The notes beneath the pieces are model-generated. The model searched no databases and had not been told where the DNA came from. It saw only the letters and a list, made by a program, of their open reading frames with translations. The position numbers were made by a program, and so were the translations under genes. Of a DNA stretch of 64,000 nt, positions 49,355 to 57,953 are shown piece by piece. Location: contig NZ_FODD01000018.1 in the NCBI RefSeq assembly GCF_900110255.1, positions 62,001-126,000 of the forward strand. Direction: 5' to 3'. This stretch comes from Actinacidiphila rubida. Lineage in GTDB: Bacteria > Actinomycetota > Actinomycetes > Streptomycetales > Streptomycetaceae. Each line of letters begins with the position of its first letter. Position 1 is the first letter of the stretch.

Positions 49355-50635
49355 TCAGGGGCGGGTGAGGATCGCGGTGACGCCCTGACCGCCGGCCGCG
49401 CAGAGGGAGATGAGGCCGCTGCCCGGCGCGTCCCGTTCGGCCAGCAGCTGCGCGAGGGTCGCCACGATCCGCGCGCCCGTCGCGGCGAAGGGGTGGCCGG
49501 TGGCCAGGGAGGAGCCGGCGGTGTTCAGCCGGTCGCGGTCGATCGCCCCCAACGGCCCGTCCAGGCCCAGCCGCTGGACGCAGTAGTCCTTGTCCTCCCA
49601 GGCGGCGAGCGTGGCCAGCACCTGGGACGCGAACGCCTCGTGGATCTCGTAGAGGTCGAAGTCCGCCAGGCCGGTCCCGGCCCGTGCCAGCATCCGCGGC
49701 ACCGCGTAGGCGGGCGCCATCAGCAGGCCCTCGTGGCCGGACACGAAGTCCACGGCCGCGGTCTCGTACGCGGTGAGGTAGGCCAGCGGGGTCAGGCCGT
49801 GCGCCTGCGCCCAGGCGTCGCTGGCCAGCAGCACGACCGCGGCGCCGTCGGTGAGCGGAGTGGAGTTGCCCGCGGTCATGGTGCCGTCCGGGCCCCCGTA
49901 CACCGGCTTGAGCCGGGCCAGCTTCTCCACCGTGGAGTCCGGCCGCAGGTTCTGGTCGCGCTCCAGGCCGCGGAAGGGGGTGACGAGGGTGTCGAGGAGG
50001 CCGCGGTCGTAGGCGGCGGCGAGCCGCTGGTGGCTGGCGGCGGCCAGTTCGTCCTGCGCCTGGCGGGTGACGCCCCACTGCTGCGCGGTGATCGCCGCGT
50101 GCTCGCCCATGGACAGTCCGGTGCGCGGCTCGGCGTTGCGCGGGATGTCGGCGACGAGGTGCCGGGGGCGCAGGCCGGTGAGGGCGCGGGCCCGCCCGCC
50201 CAGGGATCGGGCCCGGCGGGCGGCCAGCAGGGTGCGCCGCAACTCGTCGTTGACGCCGAGCGGGGCGTCGCTGGTGGTGTCGGCGCCGCCCGCGATGCCG
50301 CTGTCGATGACGCCGAGCGCGATCTTGCTCGCGACCGCGAACACCGACTGCAGGCCGGTGGCGCAGGCCTGCTGGAGGTCGTAGGCGGGGGTGTCGGGGG
50401 CGAGCACCGAGCCGAGCACGGTCTCGCGGGCGAGGTTGAAGTCGCGGCTGTGCTTGAGCACCGCGCCGGCCGCGACCTCGCCGACCGTCTCCCCGGCCAG
50501 CCCGGTGCGCTCGGCGAGGCCGTCGATCGCGGCGGTGAGCATGTCCTGGTTGGAGGCGGTGGCGTACGCGCCGTCAGAACGGGCGAAGGGAACGCGGTTG
50601 CCGGCGATGACGGCGACACGGCGGACGGTCTGCAT
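49355..50635 (-). CDS. Acetyl-CoA C-acyltransferase (thiolase)
   Basis: Cleaves or forms 3-oxoacyl-CoA. The nucleophile Cys is in DLQQACATGLQSVF (near residue 90). The general-base His is in SLATGHPFAATGAR and the second Cys in LISLCAAGGQG. IAGGADTTSDAP and TAGNSTPLTDGAA are further thiolase signatures. 426 aa, as in FadA2/FadI types. Divergent from the fabG gene across 106 bp that hold two tandem operators. Confidence 0.92.
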   Translation of the reverse strand: MQTVRRVAVIAGNRVPFARSDGAYATASNQDMLTAAIDGLAERTGLAGETVGEVAAGAVLKHSRDFNLARETVLGSVLAPDTPAYDLQQACATGLQSVFAVASKIALGVIDSGIAGGADTTSDAPLGVNDELRRTLLAARRARSLGGRARALTGLRPRHLVADIPRNAEPRTGLSMGEHAAITAQQWGVTRQAQDELAAASHQRLAAAYDRGLLDTLVTPFRGLERDQNLRPDSTVEKLARLKPVYGGPDGTMTAGNSTPLTDGAAVVLLASDAWAQAHGLTPLAYLTAYETAAVDFVSGHEGLLMAPAYAVPRMLARAGTGLADFDLYEIHEAFASQVLATLAAWEDKDYCVQRLGLDGPLGAIDRDRLNTAGSSLATGHPFAATGARIVATLAQLLAERDAPGSGLISLCAAGGQGVTAILTRP

Positions 50636-50701
50636 GCGGTCTCCCAGAACTCCAGGACAGCGTGGGCCGGTCTTGGCCGGAGCGATGACTCACCAGTAGC
50701 C

Positions 50702-50730
50702 TTACCGCCGGTAAACTTACTCCAGAGTAA
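50702..50730. promoter_or_regulatory. Two tandem palindromic operators (likely TetR targets)
   Basis: TTACCGCCGGTAA (50702-50714) and TTACTCCAGAGTAA (50717-50730) share TTAC-N5/6-GTAA and are centred about 15 bp apart, directly before the fabG Shine-Dalgarno and within the thiolase/fabG divergent promoter. The TetR gene at 52845, downstream of fabG-maoC, is the obvious candidate repressor. Confidence 0.65.
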
Positions 50731-50741
50731 GGAGAAGGCCA

Positions 50742-52010
50742 ATGGCCGATCGCTACCTTCGCTTCGCCGGTACGGCCCCCGGCCGCTTCCTCACCCGCGG
50801 CCTCGGCCTGCCGCAGCCCGCCGCGCTGCGCCGCTGGTCCCCCGCCCACCCCGAACTGGACGGGCCGGTACTGCGGCTGACGGCCGGCGGAACGCCGCCT
50901 TCCCCCGAACCCGGCGCGTATGCCGGCATCGTGCTGGACGCCACGGCGGTCGCCGACCCCGCCGGGCTGAGCGGGGTGCACGGCGCGCTGCACCCGCTGG
51001 TCCGCGGCCTCGCCGCGTCCGGCCGCGTGGTCGTCCTCGGATCGCCCCCGGACGACGCGGGCACCGTCGAACAGGCCGCCGCCCAGCAGGCGCTGGAGGG
51101 CATCGTCCGCTCGCTCGGCAAGGAGATCGGCCGGGGCAGGACCGTGCAGCTGCTGCGCCTGGCGCCCGGGGCCGCCGCCGAGTCCACGCTGGACTTCCTG
51201 CTCTCCCCCAAGTCCGCCTACGTCAGCGGCCAGGTCATCACGATCGGTCCCGCGTCCGGGACCGGGCCGGGCGGCGAACCGGGCCGGCAGCGCACCGCGC
51301 TGGTGACCGGCGCCGCCCGCGGCATCGGCGAGGCGGTCGCCGAGACGCTGGCCCGCGACGGCCTGCACGTCGTGTGCCTGGACGTCCCGCAGGCCGCGGA
51401 ACCGCTGGCCGCGCTCGCCACCCGCCTCGGCGGCACCGCGCTGACCGTGGACATCACTGCCGACGACGCCGGCGAGCGGATCGCCGCGGCCCTCCCCGAC
51501 GGCCTCGACGTGCTGGTCCACAACGCCGGCATCACCCGCGACCGCAAGCTCGCCAACATGGACGCCGACCGCTGGGACGCGGTGGTCGACGTCAACCTCG
51601 GCAGCGTGCTGCGCACCACCGCACACCTGCTGAAGGCCGGCACCCTCAACCCCGGCGGGCGGATCGTGGCCACCGCCTCGATCAGCGGCATCGCCGGGAA
51701 CGCCGGGCAGACCAACTACGCCGCCTCCAAGGCCGGGATCATCGGCTTCGTCCGGGCGCTGTCCGCGGCCGACGAGGCGCGCGGGCGCGGCATCACCGTC
51801 AACGCGGTCGCGCCGGGGTTCATCGAGACCAGGATGACCGCGGCGGTCCCGCTGGTCATCCGCGAGGCCGGGCGCCGCATGAACTCTCTGGGCCAGGGCG
51901 GCCTTCCGGTGGACGTGGCCGAGACCGTGGCCTGGTTCGCCCGGCCCGGCTCCGGCGGGGTCACCGGCCAGGTGGTCCGGGTGTGCGGCCAGTCGCTGCT
52001 GGGGGCGTGA
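50742..52010 (+). CDS. fabG: High-molecular-weight 3-oxoacyl-(ACP/CoA) reductase, FabG4 type
   Basis: A two-domain short-chain dehydrogenase. The N-terminal ~180 residues are a flavodoxin-like Rossmann domain without a nucleotide motif. The C-terminal catalytic domain has VTGAARGIGEAVAETLARDG (cofactor), HNAGITRDRKLANMD, the Ser in TASISG, and NYAASKAG with the catalytic Tyr and Lys. 422 aa. GGAGAAGG precedes the ATG. Coupled to the MaoC dehydratase gene downstream. Together they would reduce and dehydrate 3-oxoacyl chains. Confidence 0.92.
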   Translation: MADRYLRFAGTAPGRFLTRGLGLPQPAALRRWSPAHPELDGPVLRLTAGGTPPSPEPGAYAGIVLDATAVADPAGLSGVHGALHPLVRGLAASGRVVVLGSPPDDAGTVEQAAAQQALEGIVRSLGKEIGRGRTVQLLRLAPGAAAESTLDFLLSPKSAYVSGQVITIGPASGTGPGGEPGRQRTALVTGAARGIGEAVAETLARDGLHVVCLDVPQAAEPLAALATRLGGTALTVDITADDAGERIAAALPDGLDVLVHNAGITRDRKLANMDADRWDAVVDVNLGSVLRTTAHLLKAGTLNPGGRIVATASISGIAGNAGQTNYAASKAGIIGFVRALSAADEARGRGITVNAVAPGFIETRMTAAVPLVIREAGRRMNSLGQGGLPVDVAETVAWFARPGSGGVTGQVVRVCGQSLLGA

Positions 52011-52015
52011 CGGCG

Positions 52016-52843
52016 ATGGCACTGCTGCTCACCCTCGCCCGCGGCGCGGTCACCGGGGTCGGCAAGCGGCCGTCGCCGCGCGCCGCCCTGCCCGACGTCC
52101 GGCTGACCGAGCCCGGCGTGCGGATCGACGCCGGGCGGGTGGCCGCCTACGCCCGCGTCTGCGGGTACCCCGTGCCCGCCGACGGCGGTGACACCGTCCC
52201 CGCGCCGCTGCCGCTGACCTACCCGCACATCCTCGGGTTCCCGCTCGCCGCGCGGATCATGGCGGCCCGCGGCTTCCCGCTGCCCCTGATGGGCCTGGTG
52301 CACACCAGCGTCGACATCGTGGCCGGGACGCCCCTGACCACCGCGGACCGCCCCGAACTGGCCGTGCACGCGGCCGAGTTGCGTCCGCACCGGCGCGGCA
52401 CCGAGGTGGTGATGGTGACCGAGGCGCTGCTCGGCGGCGAGACGGTGTGGACCGACCGCAGCACGTATCTGGCGCGGCACCGGGTGGACGAGGCGCAGGC
52501 CGCCGCGGCCGAGCCGCCGGCGCCCTCCGAGCCGCTGCCGGTGACCGGCACGTGGCGGCTGCCCGCGGACCTCGGACGGCGGCACGCGCGGGTGTCCGGC
52601 GACTACAACCCGATCCACCTGCACCCGGTGACCGCCCGCCCGCTGGGCTTCCCGCGGGCCATCGTGCACGGCATGTGGACGGTGGCGCGGTGCGCGGCCG
52701 AGACCCCCGGCGCGACGCGGATCACCGCGGACTTCCGCAAGCCGGTGCTGCTGCCGTCGACCGTGGAGTACGCCGCGCGCGGCGAGCGCTTCGAGGTGCG
52801 CTCGCGGGCCGGCCTGCACATGACCGGCCTCACCGAGAGCTGA
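52016..52843 (+). CDS. MaoC-like (R)-hydratase/dehydratase (HtdX type)
   Basis: A hot-dog-fold enzyme for 3-hydroxyacyl dehydration or enoyl hydration. The MaoC catalytic motif is GDYNPIHLHPVTARPLGFP with the Asp/His pair, followed by AIVHGMWTVARCA. The N-terminal half is a second, non-catalytic hot-dog domain. 275 aa with ATG 52016; a GTG at 52007 that overlaps the fabG stop is in frame and also possible. The fabG4-htdX pair is also known from mycobacteria. Confidence 0.88.
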   Translation: MALLLTLARGAVTGVGKRPSPRAALPDVRLTEPGVRIDAGRVAAYARVCGYPVPADGGDTVPAPLPLTYPHILGFPLAARIMAARGFPLPLMGLVHTSVDIVAGTPLTTADRPELAVHAAELRPHRRGTEVVMVTEALLGGETVWTDRSTYLARHRVDEAQAAAAEPPAPSEPLPVTGTWRLPADLGRRHARVSGDYNPIHLHPVTARPLGFPRAIVHGMWTVARCAAETPGATRITADFRKPVLLPSTVEYAARGERFEVRSRAGLHMTGLTES

Positions 52844-52844
52844 G

Positions 52845-53489
52845 TCAGCGGGCGGAGGGCTCCCAGCGCCCGCCGCGCATCAGGTTGGCCAGGCCGGACC
52901 AGGCGAAGTTCATCAGGGTCGCGGCGTTCTCCCGGCCGGAGTGCGCCGCGCCCCAGCCGGCCAGCGACTCGGCGGCGCCCACCAGGGCGTGGGCGAGGCC
53001 GGCCACCTCCCGGTCGGCGAGGACGGGGTCGCAGTGCGCGTCGGCCGCGGCGGCGCCGATCAGCGCGCGGACGAACTCGGCGATCTCCGCCCGCATCGCG
53101 GCGACCTCCTCGGCGAACGGCTCGCCGACGGTGCGCGCCTGGCTGTAGAGGATCGCCCAGCCGTCGGGGTGCGCCGCGGTGTGCTCGAAGAAGGCCAGCA
53201 GCCCGCTCCACAGCTGCCGGTCGGCCGGTGCCCCGGGCTCGACCGCGGCCCGCACGGCCGCCTGCAGGGCTTCGGCCTCACGCCGGACGCAGGCGCTGTA
53301 CAGCTCGTCCTTGGAGTGGAGATAGAGGTACACCAGCGGCTTGCTGACGCCCGCCGCGACCGCTATCTCGTCCATGGAGGCGGCGCGGTACCCGCGCTTG
53401 GCGAACGTCGCGACGGCCGCGTCGAGCATCTGCCGCTCGCGTACCGCCCGTGGCACCCGCTGCTTGCTCTGCGTCCCCACCAGCCCCAC
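52845..53489 (-). CDS. TetR-family transcriptional regulator
   Basis: A DNA-binding repressor. The N-terminal helix-turn-helix is MLDAAVATFAKRGYRAASMD, then EIAVAAGVSKPLVYLYLHSK. The ligand domain is all-helical. About 214 aa from GTG 53489; an in-frame GTG at 53480 is an alternative, and G/A-rich Shine-Dalgarno sequence precedes both. It is convergent with the maoC gene, ending one base after it, and likely controls the fabG-maoC and thiolase-synthetase units through the operators at 50702-50730. An acyl-CoA ligand is a reasonable guess. Confidence 0.88.
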   Translation of the reverse strand: MGLVGTQSKQRVPRAVRERQMLDAAVATFAKRGYRAASMDEIAVAAGVSKPLVYLYLHSKDELYSACVRREAEALQAAVRAAVEPGAPADRQLWSGLLAFFEHTAAHPDGWAILYSQARTVGEPFAEEVAAMRAEIAEFVRALIGAAAADAHCDPVLADREVAGLAHALVGAAESLAGWGAAHSGRENAATLMNFAWSGLANLMRGGRWEPSAR

Positions 53490-53699
53490 CTCTCCCCTCG
53501 CATTCCCCGGGAGCAAGCGTAGGCCGTGCCGCAACCCCCGTGCGGATCAGGCGTGACGGGGTGCGGGCGGGGCGGTGGACGGTTCGGGAGGCGGTCCGGC
53601 AGACGCGGAGCCGGGCCCGGCGGTGGGCCGCAGGCAGCCGTCGGTTCGGGCGGGCCGGACGGCTCAGGCGGAGCCGAGGACCGCAGGGGGCCGGACGGC

Positions 53700-54002
53700 T
53701 CAGGCGGTGTGGGGCTCGCCGCTGCGGGCGGCCTCGTCCGCGTCGTCCTCCTCGCCCGCGGCCGCGGCGAAGTTCGCCTTGGTCCGCTCGACGCGCTGGG
53801 AGACCTGCAGGGCCGCGTTCTCGCGGACGCCGCGCAGCAGCACCCAGCTCAGCGGGGCGGAGACGACGAGGGCCAGCAGGCCCACCCACAGGTAGTTGGA
53901 GTCACCGAGCCCGGCCGGCAGGACGCGCAGCCGGACCAGGCCCCAGATGACCCCGAAGCTGGCGACGATGAGGCCGAAGCGCAGTGCGGTGTAACGGAGC
54001 AT
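53700..54002 (-). CDS. DUF4229 membrane protein
   Basis: 100 aa with two transmembrane helices (ALRFGLIVASFGVIWGLV near the start and LWVGLLALVVSAPLSWVLL in the middle) and a charged cytosolic C-terminus (RVERTKANFAAAAGEEDDAD). This is the layout of the actinobacterial DUF4229 family, of unknown role. It is often next to menaquinone genes in streptomycetes. ATG at 54002; 50 bp after the acetyltransferase gene on the same strand. Confidence 0.8.
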   Translation of the reverse strand: MLRYTALRFGLIVASFGVIWGLVRLRVLPAGLGDSNYLWVGLLALVVSAPLSWVLLRGVRENAALQVSQRVERTKANFAAAAGEEDDADEAARSGEPHTA

Positions 54003-54052
54003 GGCTCCAGTGAAGCACGCGCCCGCGGCGCTCCCGCCCGCAGGGGCTCCCC

Positions 54053-54574
54053 TCAGAGGGTGAGCAGCATCATGATGTCGTCGCGGTCGTCGCCGGGCGC
54101 GACCCGGATGGCGTCCGGGACCCGGCCGACCTCCTTGTAGCCGCAGCCGGCGTAGAACGTCTCCACGCCGGTGCCGCCGCGGCAGGTCAGCCGGATCGCC
54201 TCGATCCCGGGCAGGCCGCGGGCGGCCCGCTCCACCGCGGCCATCAGCGTGCTGCCGTACCCCTTGCCCTGGTGGCGGGGGTGGACCATGACCGTGTAGA
54301 GCCACATCCAGTGGGCCATGAGCCGGTGGTCGTTGTACGCCAGGAACGCGGTGGCCGCGATCCGCCCGTCCTCGTCGCGGCCCAGCACCAGCCGGCGCCG
54401 GCCCGCCGTCACCGCGGCCAGCGAACGGACGAGGTCGGGACGGATGTCGGCCGCGGTCACGGGCGGCACGAAGCCGACGGCACCGCCCGCGTTGGACACG
54501 TCGGTCCACAGCGCGCCGATGCCGTCCCTGACCTCGTCGTCGATCTCGGGGTCCAGCTGGCAGGTAAGGCTCAT
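54053..54574 (-). CDS. GNAT-family N-acetyltransferase
   Basis: A 173-aa acetyltransferase. The acetyl-CoA-binding motif A is VMVHPRHQGKGYGSTLMAAV (Q/RxxGxG/A), followed by the beta-strand IEAIRLTC and GCGYKEVGRVPDAI. The substrate is unknown. No Shine-Dalgarno precedes ATG 54574, but TACTAT sits 6 nt upstream, the position expected of a -10 box for a leaderless message. That box is part of a palindrome (54580-54592), so expression may be repressible. Confidence 0.85.
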   Translation of the reverse strand: MSLTCQLDPEIDDEVRDGIGALWTDVSNAGGAVGFVPPVTAADIRPDLVRSLAAVTAGRRRLVLGRDEDGRIAATAFLAYNDHRLMAHWMWLYTVMVHPRHQGKGYGSTLMAAVERAARGLPGIEAIRLTCRGGTGVETFYAGCGYKEVGRVPDAIRVAPGDDRDDIMMLLTL

Positions 54575-54579
54575 GCGGG

Positions 54580-54592
54580 AATAGTAACTATT
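54580..54592. promoter_or_regulatory. Operator-like palindrome over the acetyltransferase promoter
   Basis: AATAGT-A-ACTATT is a perfect 13-bp palindrome in an otherwise GC-rich gap, 5 nt from the acetyltransferase ATG. It contains the candidate -10 box on the minus strand (TACTAT). A MarR-like regulator site is possible. Confidence 0.45.
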
Positions 54593-54618
54593 ACCCGCCC
54601 TGAGCTGCCAGACCGGGC

Positions 54619-55782
54619 CTAGGCCCGCATCGGCTGCGGGGTCTCGCGCCGGGCCTCGTCCGGTCCCGGGTACTCGCGGATGATCTCGTAGCGGGTGTTG
54701 CGCTCGACCGGCCGGAAGCCCGCGTCCCGGATCAGGTCCAGGATGTCGTCACGGGTCAGCTTGTTCGGGGTGCCGTACTGGTCGGCGTCGTGGGTGATCT
54801 TGTACTCCACGACCGAGCCGTCCATGTCGTCCGCGCCGTGGTTCAGCGCGAGCTGCGCGGTGGACAGGCCGTGCATGACCCAGAACACCTTCACGTGCGG
54901 CACGTTGTCGAACAGCAGCCGGGAGACCGCGAAGGTCTTCAGCGCCTCGGCACCGCTGGCCATCGTGGTGCGGGCCTGCAGCGTGTTGCGGATCTTGCCG
55001 TCCTTCATGTCCACGAAGTCGTGCTGGTACCGCAGCGGGATGAAGACCTGGAACCCGCCGGTCTCGTCCTGCAGTTCGCGCAGCCGCAGCACGTGGTCGA
55101 CCCGGTGCCGGGGCTCCTCGATGTGGCCGTAGAGCATGGTGCACGGGGTCTTCAGGCCCTTGGAGTGCGCCAGGCGGTGGATCCGCGACCAGTCCTCCCA
55201 GTGGGTGCGGTGGTCCACGATGTGCTGCCGGATCTCCCAGTCGAAGATCTCGGCGCCGCCGCCGGTCAGCGACTCCAGCCCGGCGTCGATGAGTTCGTCG
55301 AGGATCTCGGACGCGCTCATGCCGGAGATCGTCTCGAAGTGGTGGATCTCGGTGGCGGTGAACGCCTTCAGCGACACCTGCGGAAGGGCCTCCTTGAGGG
55401 CCTTCAGCGAGCGCGGGTAGTACCGCCACGGCAGCGTCGGGTGCAGGCCGTTGACGATGTGCAGCTCGGTGAGGTTGTCGCCCTCCATGGCCTTGGCCAG
55501 CCGCACGGCCTCCTCGATCCGCATCGTGTACGCGTCCTTCTCGCCCGGCTTGCGCTGGAACGAGCAGTACGCGCACGACGCGGTGCACACGTTCGTCATG
55601 TTGAGGTGGCGGTTGACGTTGAAGTGGACGACGTCGCCGTTCTTCTGGGTGCGCACGTGGTGGGCGAGGCCGCCCAGCCAGGCGAGGTCGTCCGACTCGT
55701 AGAGGGCGATGCCGTCCTCGCGGGACAGCCGCTCCCCCGCGTAGACCTTCTCCTCAAGCTCGCGCTTCAGCCCGGCGTCCAT
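54619..55782 (-). CDS. mqnE: Aminofutalosine synthase MqnE
   Basis: A radical-SAM enzyme making aminofutalosine from 3-enolpyruvyl-benzoate and SAM. The cluster cysteines are in NVCTASCAYCSFQRK. HIVNGLHPTLPWRYY, LTGGGAEIFDWEIRQHIVD and PLRYQHDFVDMKDGK are MqnE signatures. 387 aa. ATG at 55782 with a repeated GGAGGAGGAG Shine-Dalgarno. The frame is open far upstream through the palindrome at 55862, but similarity begins at this ATG. It is separated from the AsnC gene by that 54-bp palindrome. Confidence 0.95.
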   Translation of the reverse strand: MDAGLKRELEEKVYAGERLSREDGIALYESDDLAWLGGLAHHVRTQKNGDVVHFNVNRHLNMTNVCTASCAYCSFQRKPGEKDAYTMRIEEAVRLAKAMEGDNLTELHIVNGLHPTLPWRYYPRSLKALKEALPQVSLKAFTATEIHHFETISGMSASEILDELIDAGLESLTGGGAEIFDWEIRQHIVDHRTHWEDWSRIHRLAHSKGLKTPCTMLYGHIEEPRHRVDHVLRLRELQDETGGFQVFIPLRYQHDFVDMKDGKIRNTLQARTTMASGAEALKTFAVSRLLFDNVPHVKVFWVMHGLSTAQLALNHGADDMDGSVVEYKITHDADQYGTPNKLTRDDILDLIRDAGFRPVERNTRYEIIREYPGPDEARRETPQPMRA

Positions 55783-55861
55783 CTCTCTCCTCCTCCGCCG
55801 CCGTGGGGTCGGTCGGCCCACCGACCATACGCCTGCCGCCGGGGGCGGCCGGTCGCGGCCC

Positions 55862-55915
55862 AGGGCCGGTCGTTTGGATCCCCGCGGCGCCGCGGGGATC
55901 CAAACGACCGGCCCT
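55862..55915. repeat. Spacerless perfect 54-bp palindrome
   Basis: Two 27-bp arms are exact reverse complements with no spacer (arm begins AGGGCCGGTC and contains TTTGGATCC). Its right end overlaps the stop codon of the AsnC-family gene, and it lies 80 bp before mqnE. It can act as a terminator for the regulator gene and would form a cruciform. Confidence 0.85.
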
Positions 55916-56369
55916 AGACCTCGTCGGGCAGGGCGCCGACCCGGTTCTCCCACTTGGTGGACAGCACGATCGTGGTCCTGGTCCTGGCCACGCCCTTGGT
56001 GCCGGACAGCCGGCGGATGGTGTGCTCCAGGCCGTCGACGTCACCGACCCGGACCTTGAGCATGTAGGAGTCGTCGCCGGCGATGAACCAGCAGTCCTCG
56101 ATCTCCTCCAGGTCCCGCAGCCGGCGCGCGACCTCCTCGTGGTCGGCCGCGTCCGACAGCTGCAGGCCGACCAGTGCGGTCACCCCGAGGCCCAGGGCCG
56201 CGGGCGCGACGGTGGCCCGGTAGCCGGTGATGACGCCCGCCTGCTCGAGGCGGTTGATGCGGTCCGTGACGCTCGGGCCCGACAGGCCCACGAGCCGGCC
56301 CAGCTCGGCATAGGACGCGCGGCCGTTCTCCCGCAAAGCCTGGATGAGCTGTCTGTCCACCGCGTCCAT
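55914..56369 (-). CDS. Lrp/AsnC-family transcriptional regulator
   Basis: A leucine-responsive-type regulator. The helix-turn-helix is residues ~5-50 (DRQLIQALRENGRASYAELG, then GLSGPSVTDRINRLEQAG). The RAM effector domain is ~65-145 (VTALVGLQLSDAADHEEVAR). 151 aa. ATG at 56369 with GGAGG about 12 nt upstream. It sits between mqnE and ubiX genes in a menaquinone cluster. Control of those genes is likely but unproven. Confidence 0.9.
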   Translation of the reverse strand: MDAVDRQLIQALRENGRASYAELGRLVGLSGPSVTDRINRLEQAGVITGYRATVAPAALGLGVTALVGLQLSDAADHEEVARRLRDLEEIEDCWFIAGDDSYMLKVRVGDVDGLEHTIRRLSGTKGVARTRTTIVLSTKWENRVGALPDEV

Positions 56370-56451
56370 CGGTATGGACCCTCCCGTTCGTCCCAAGACT
56401 GCGCTGCCTGGACAAGAATCTAAGGCATCAGCGGGTGCTTGCCCTGCGCAT

Positions 56452-57183
56452 CTACTCCGCTGGTGCGGATCCCGCCTGCTCCCGCCCGCCGACCGCCTGC
56501 TCCCGCCCGCCCCCCAGCTCGCCCGCCCACCGGCGGTACAGCTTGTGCGGGACGCCGGCCGCGTCCAGCACCCGCCCGGCCACGAAGTCCACCAGGTCCT
56601 GGATGTGGGCGGGGCCCGCGTAGAACGCCGGGGAGGCGGGCAGCACCACGGCGCCCGCGTCGTCCAGGTCCGTCAGGTGGCGCAGCGTCTGCCCGTTCAG
56701 CGGGGTCTCGCGCACCGCGAGCACCAGCCGCCTGCGCTCCTTCAGGGTCACGCTCGCCGCCCGCTGCAGCAGGTCCTTGGACAGCCCGAGCGCCACCCCG
56801 GCCACGCACGCGGTGCTCGCCGGCACGATCAGCATGCCCTTGACCCGGTACGACCCGGACGAGGGGCCGGCGGCCAGGTCGCCGGCCGGCCAGTACCGCA
56901 CGCCTGACAGGTCCGGCACGGCGGGGAAGAAGTCGGAGCTGCCGTCGGCGCCGCGGGCCAGCCACGCGGCCAGGTCCTCGCGCCAGTGCGCGTCACGGAA
57001 GGGCGCGCCGGTCTCGTCCAGCAGGGTGAGCCGGGCGGCCCGGCTCACCACCAGGTCGACGTCCTCGCCCGCGTGCAGCAGCGCCCGCAGCACGGCCGCC
57101 GCGTACGGCGTTCCCGACGCGCCGGAGATGCCCACCACCCACGGCGTGCGCCCGCCCGGCCTGCCCTGACTTCCTCGTTCCAC
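56452..57183 (-). CDS. UbiX-family flavin prenyltransferase
   Basis: Makes prenylated FMN, the cofactor of UbiD-type decarboxylases, so it supports the decarboxylase at 60354. The N-terminal flavin motif is VVGISGASGTPYAAAVLRAL (residues ~16-35). IVPASTACVAGVALGLSKDL and VVLPASPAFYAGPAHIQDLV are family regions. 243 aa, with a ~20-residue Gly/Glu repeat-like tail (GGREQAVGGREQAG). GTG start. 82 bp upstream of the AsnC gene. Confidence 0.92.
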   Translation of the reverse strand: MERGSQGRPGGRTPWVVGISGASGTPYAAAVLRALLHAGEDVDLVVSRAARLTLLDETGAPFRDAHWREDLAAWLARGADGSSDFFPAVPDLSGVRYWPAGDLAAGPSSGSYRVKGMLIVPASTACVAGVALGLSKDLLQRAASVTLKERRRLVLAVRETPLNGQTLRHLTDLDDAGAVVLPASPAFYAGPAHIQDLVDFVAGRVLDAAGVPHKLYRRWAGELGGGREQAVGGREQAGSAPAE

Positions 57184-57287
57184 GCCGTCGAGCTTAGAAC
57201 CTGCCCGCCGCCGTCACCCGATCGAGTCCGTCGGCCGGGAACCGCGGCGCCCGCGCCGGCGTTCTGAGAGGTGGAGGGAGCCTTGCC

Positions 57288-57953
57288 GTGGGGGCGGAGG
57301 GGGATGCGGTGACGTACGGACAGACCGCGGGGAGACCCGCGCGGCCGCGCACCGGGCTGGCGGACACCGTGCTGGCGCCGTTGCGCGCCGGCACCAGGGT
57401 CACCGCCGCGGCCGCGCTGATGGCCGGCTGGGTGGCGCTGCTGTGGGTGCTGGAGGCGATCGACGTCCTCGCCGGGCACCGCCTCGACACGTTCGGCATC
57501 ACGCCGCGCAAGGGCGGGGAGCTGCTGGACATCGTGCCGGCCGCGTTCACGCACTTCGGCTTCGGCCATGTGGCGTCCAACAGCCTGCCGTTGCTGGTGC
57601 TCGGCTTCATCGCCGCGCTGCGCGGCATCGGCCGGTACCTGGCGGTGGCGTTCACCATCATCGTCGTCAGCGGGCTCGGCGTCTGGCTGATCGCGCCCGC
57701 GCACACCAACACCGCGGGGGCCTCCGGCCTGATCTTCGGGCTCTTCGGCTACCTGCTGGTCCGCGGCTTCGTCGACCACCGCGCGCTGGACGTGGCGGTC
57801 GGCCTGGTCGTCGGCGCGCTCTACGGCTCCATCCTGTGGGGCGTACTGCCGAGCGCGACGGGGGTGTCGTGGCAGGGCCACCTGTTCGGGCTGGTCGGCG
57901 GCGTGGCCGCGGCCTTCCTGTTCCGCGAACGATCGCCCGCCGCCGGGGGCTGA
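57288..57953 (+). CDS. Rhomboid-family intramembrane serine protease
   Basis: A six-helix membrane protease. The catalytic Ser is in GASGLIFGLFGY (GxSG) and the His in SWQGHLFGLVGG. The HxxxN pair is in FGFGHVASNSLPLLVLG. 221 aa from GTG 57288; a GTG at 57309 with GGAGGGGG upstream is an alternative start. The substrate is not known. Divergent from the ubiX gene. Confidence 0.9.
   Translation: MGAEGDAVTYGQTAGRPARPRTGLADTVLAPLRAGTRVTAAAALMAGWVALLWVLEAIDVLAGHRLDTFGITPRKGGELLDIVPAAFTHFGFGHVASNSLPLLVLGFIAALRGIGRYLAVAFTIIVVSGLGVWLIAPAHTNTAGASGLIFGLFGYLLVRGFVDHRALDVAVGLVVGALYGSILWGVLPSATGVSWQGHLFGLVGGVAAAFLFRERSPAAGG

Noticed and set aside
49343..52015. Upstream part of a very long plus-strand frame ending in the MaoC gene
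   Set aside because: Only the last 275 codons resemble a protein family. The rest runs antisense to the thiolase gene and out of frame through fabG.
55787..55953. N-terminal extension of mqnE through the palindrome
   Set aside because: Extension would translate the 54-bp palindrome. The strong GGAGGAGG site and family N-terminus support ATG 55782.
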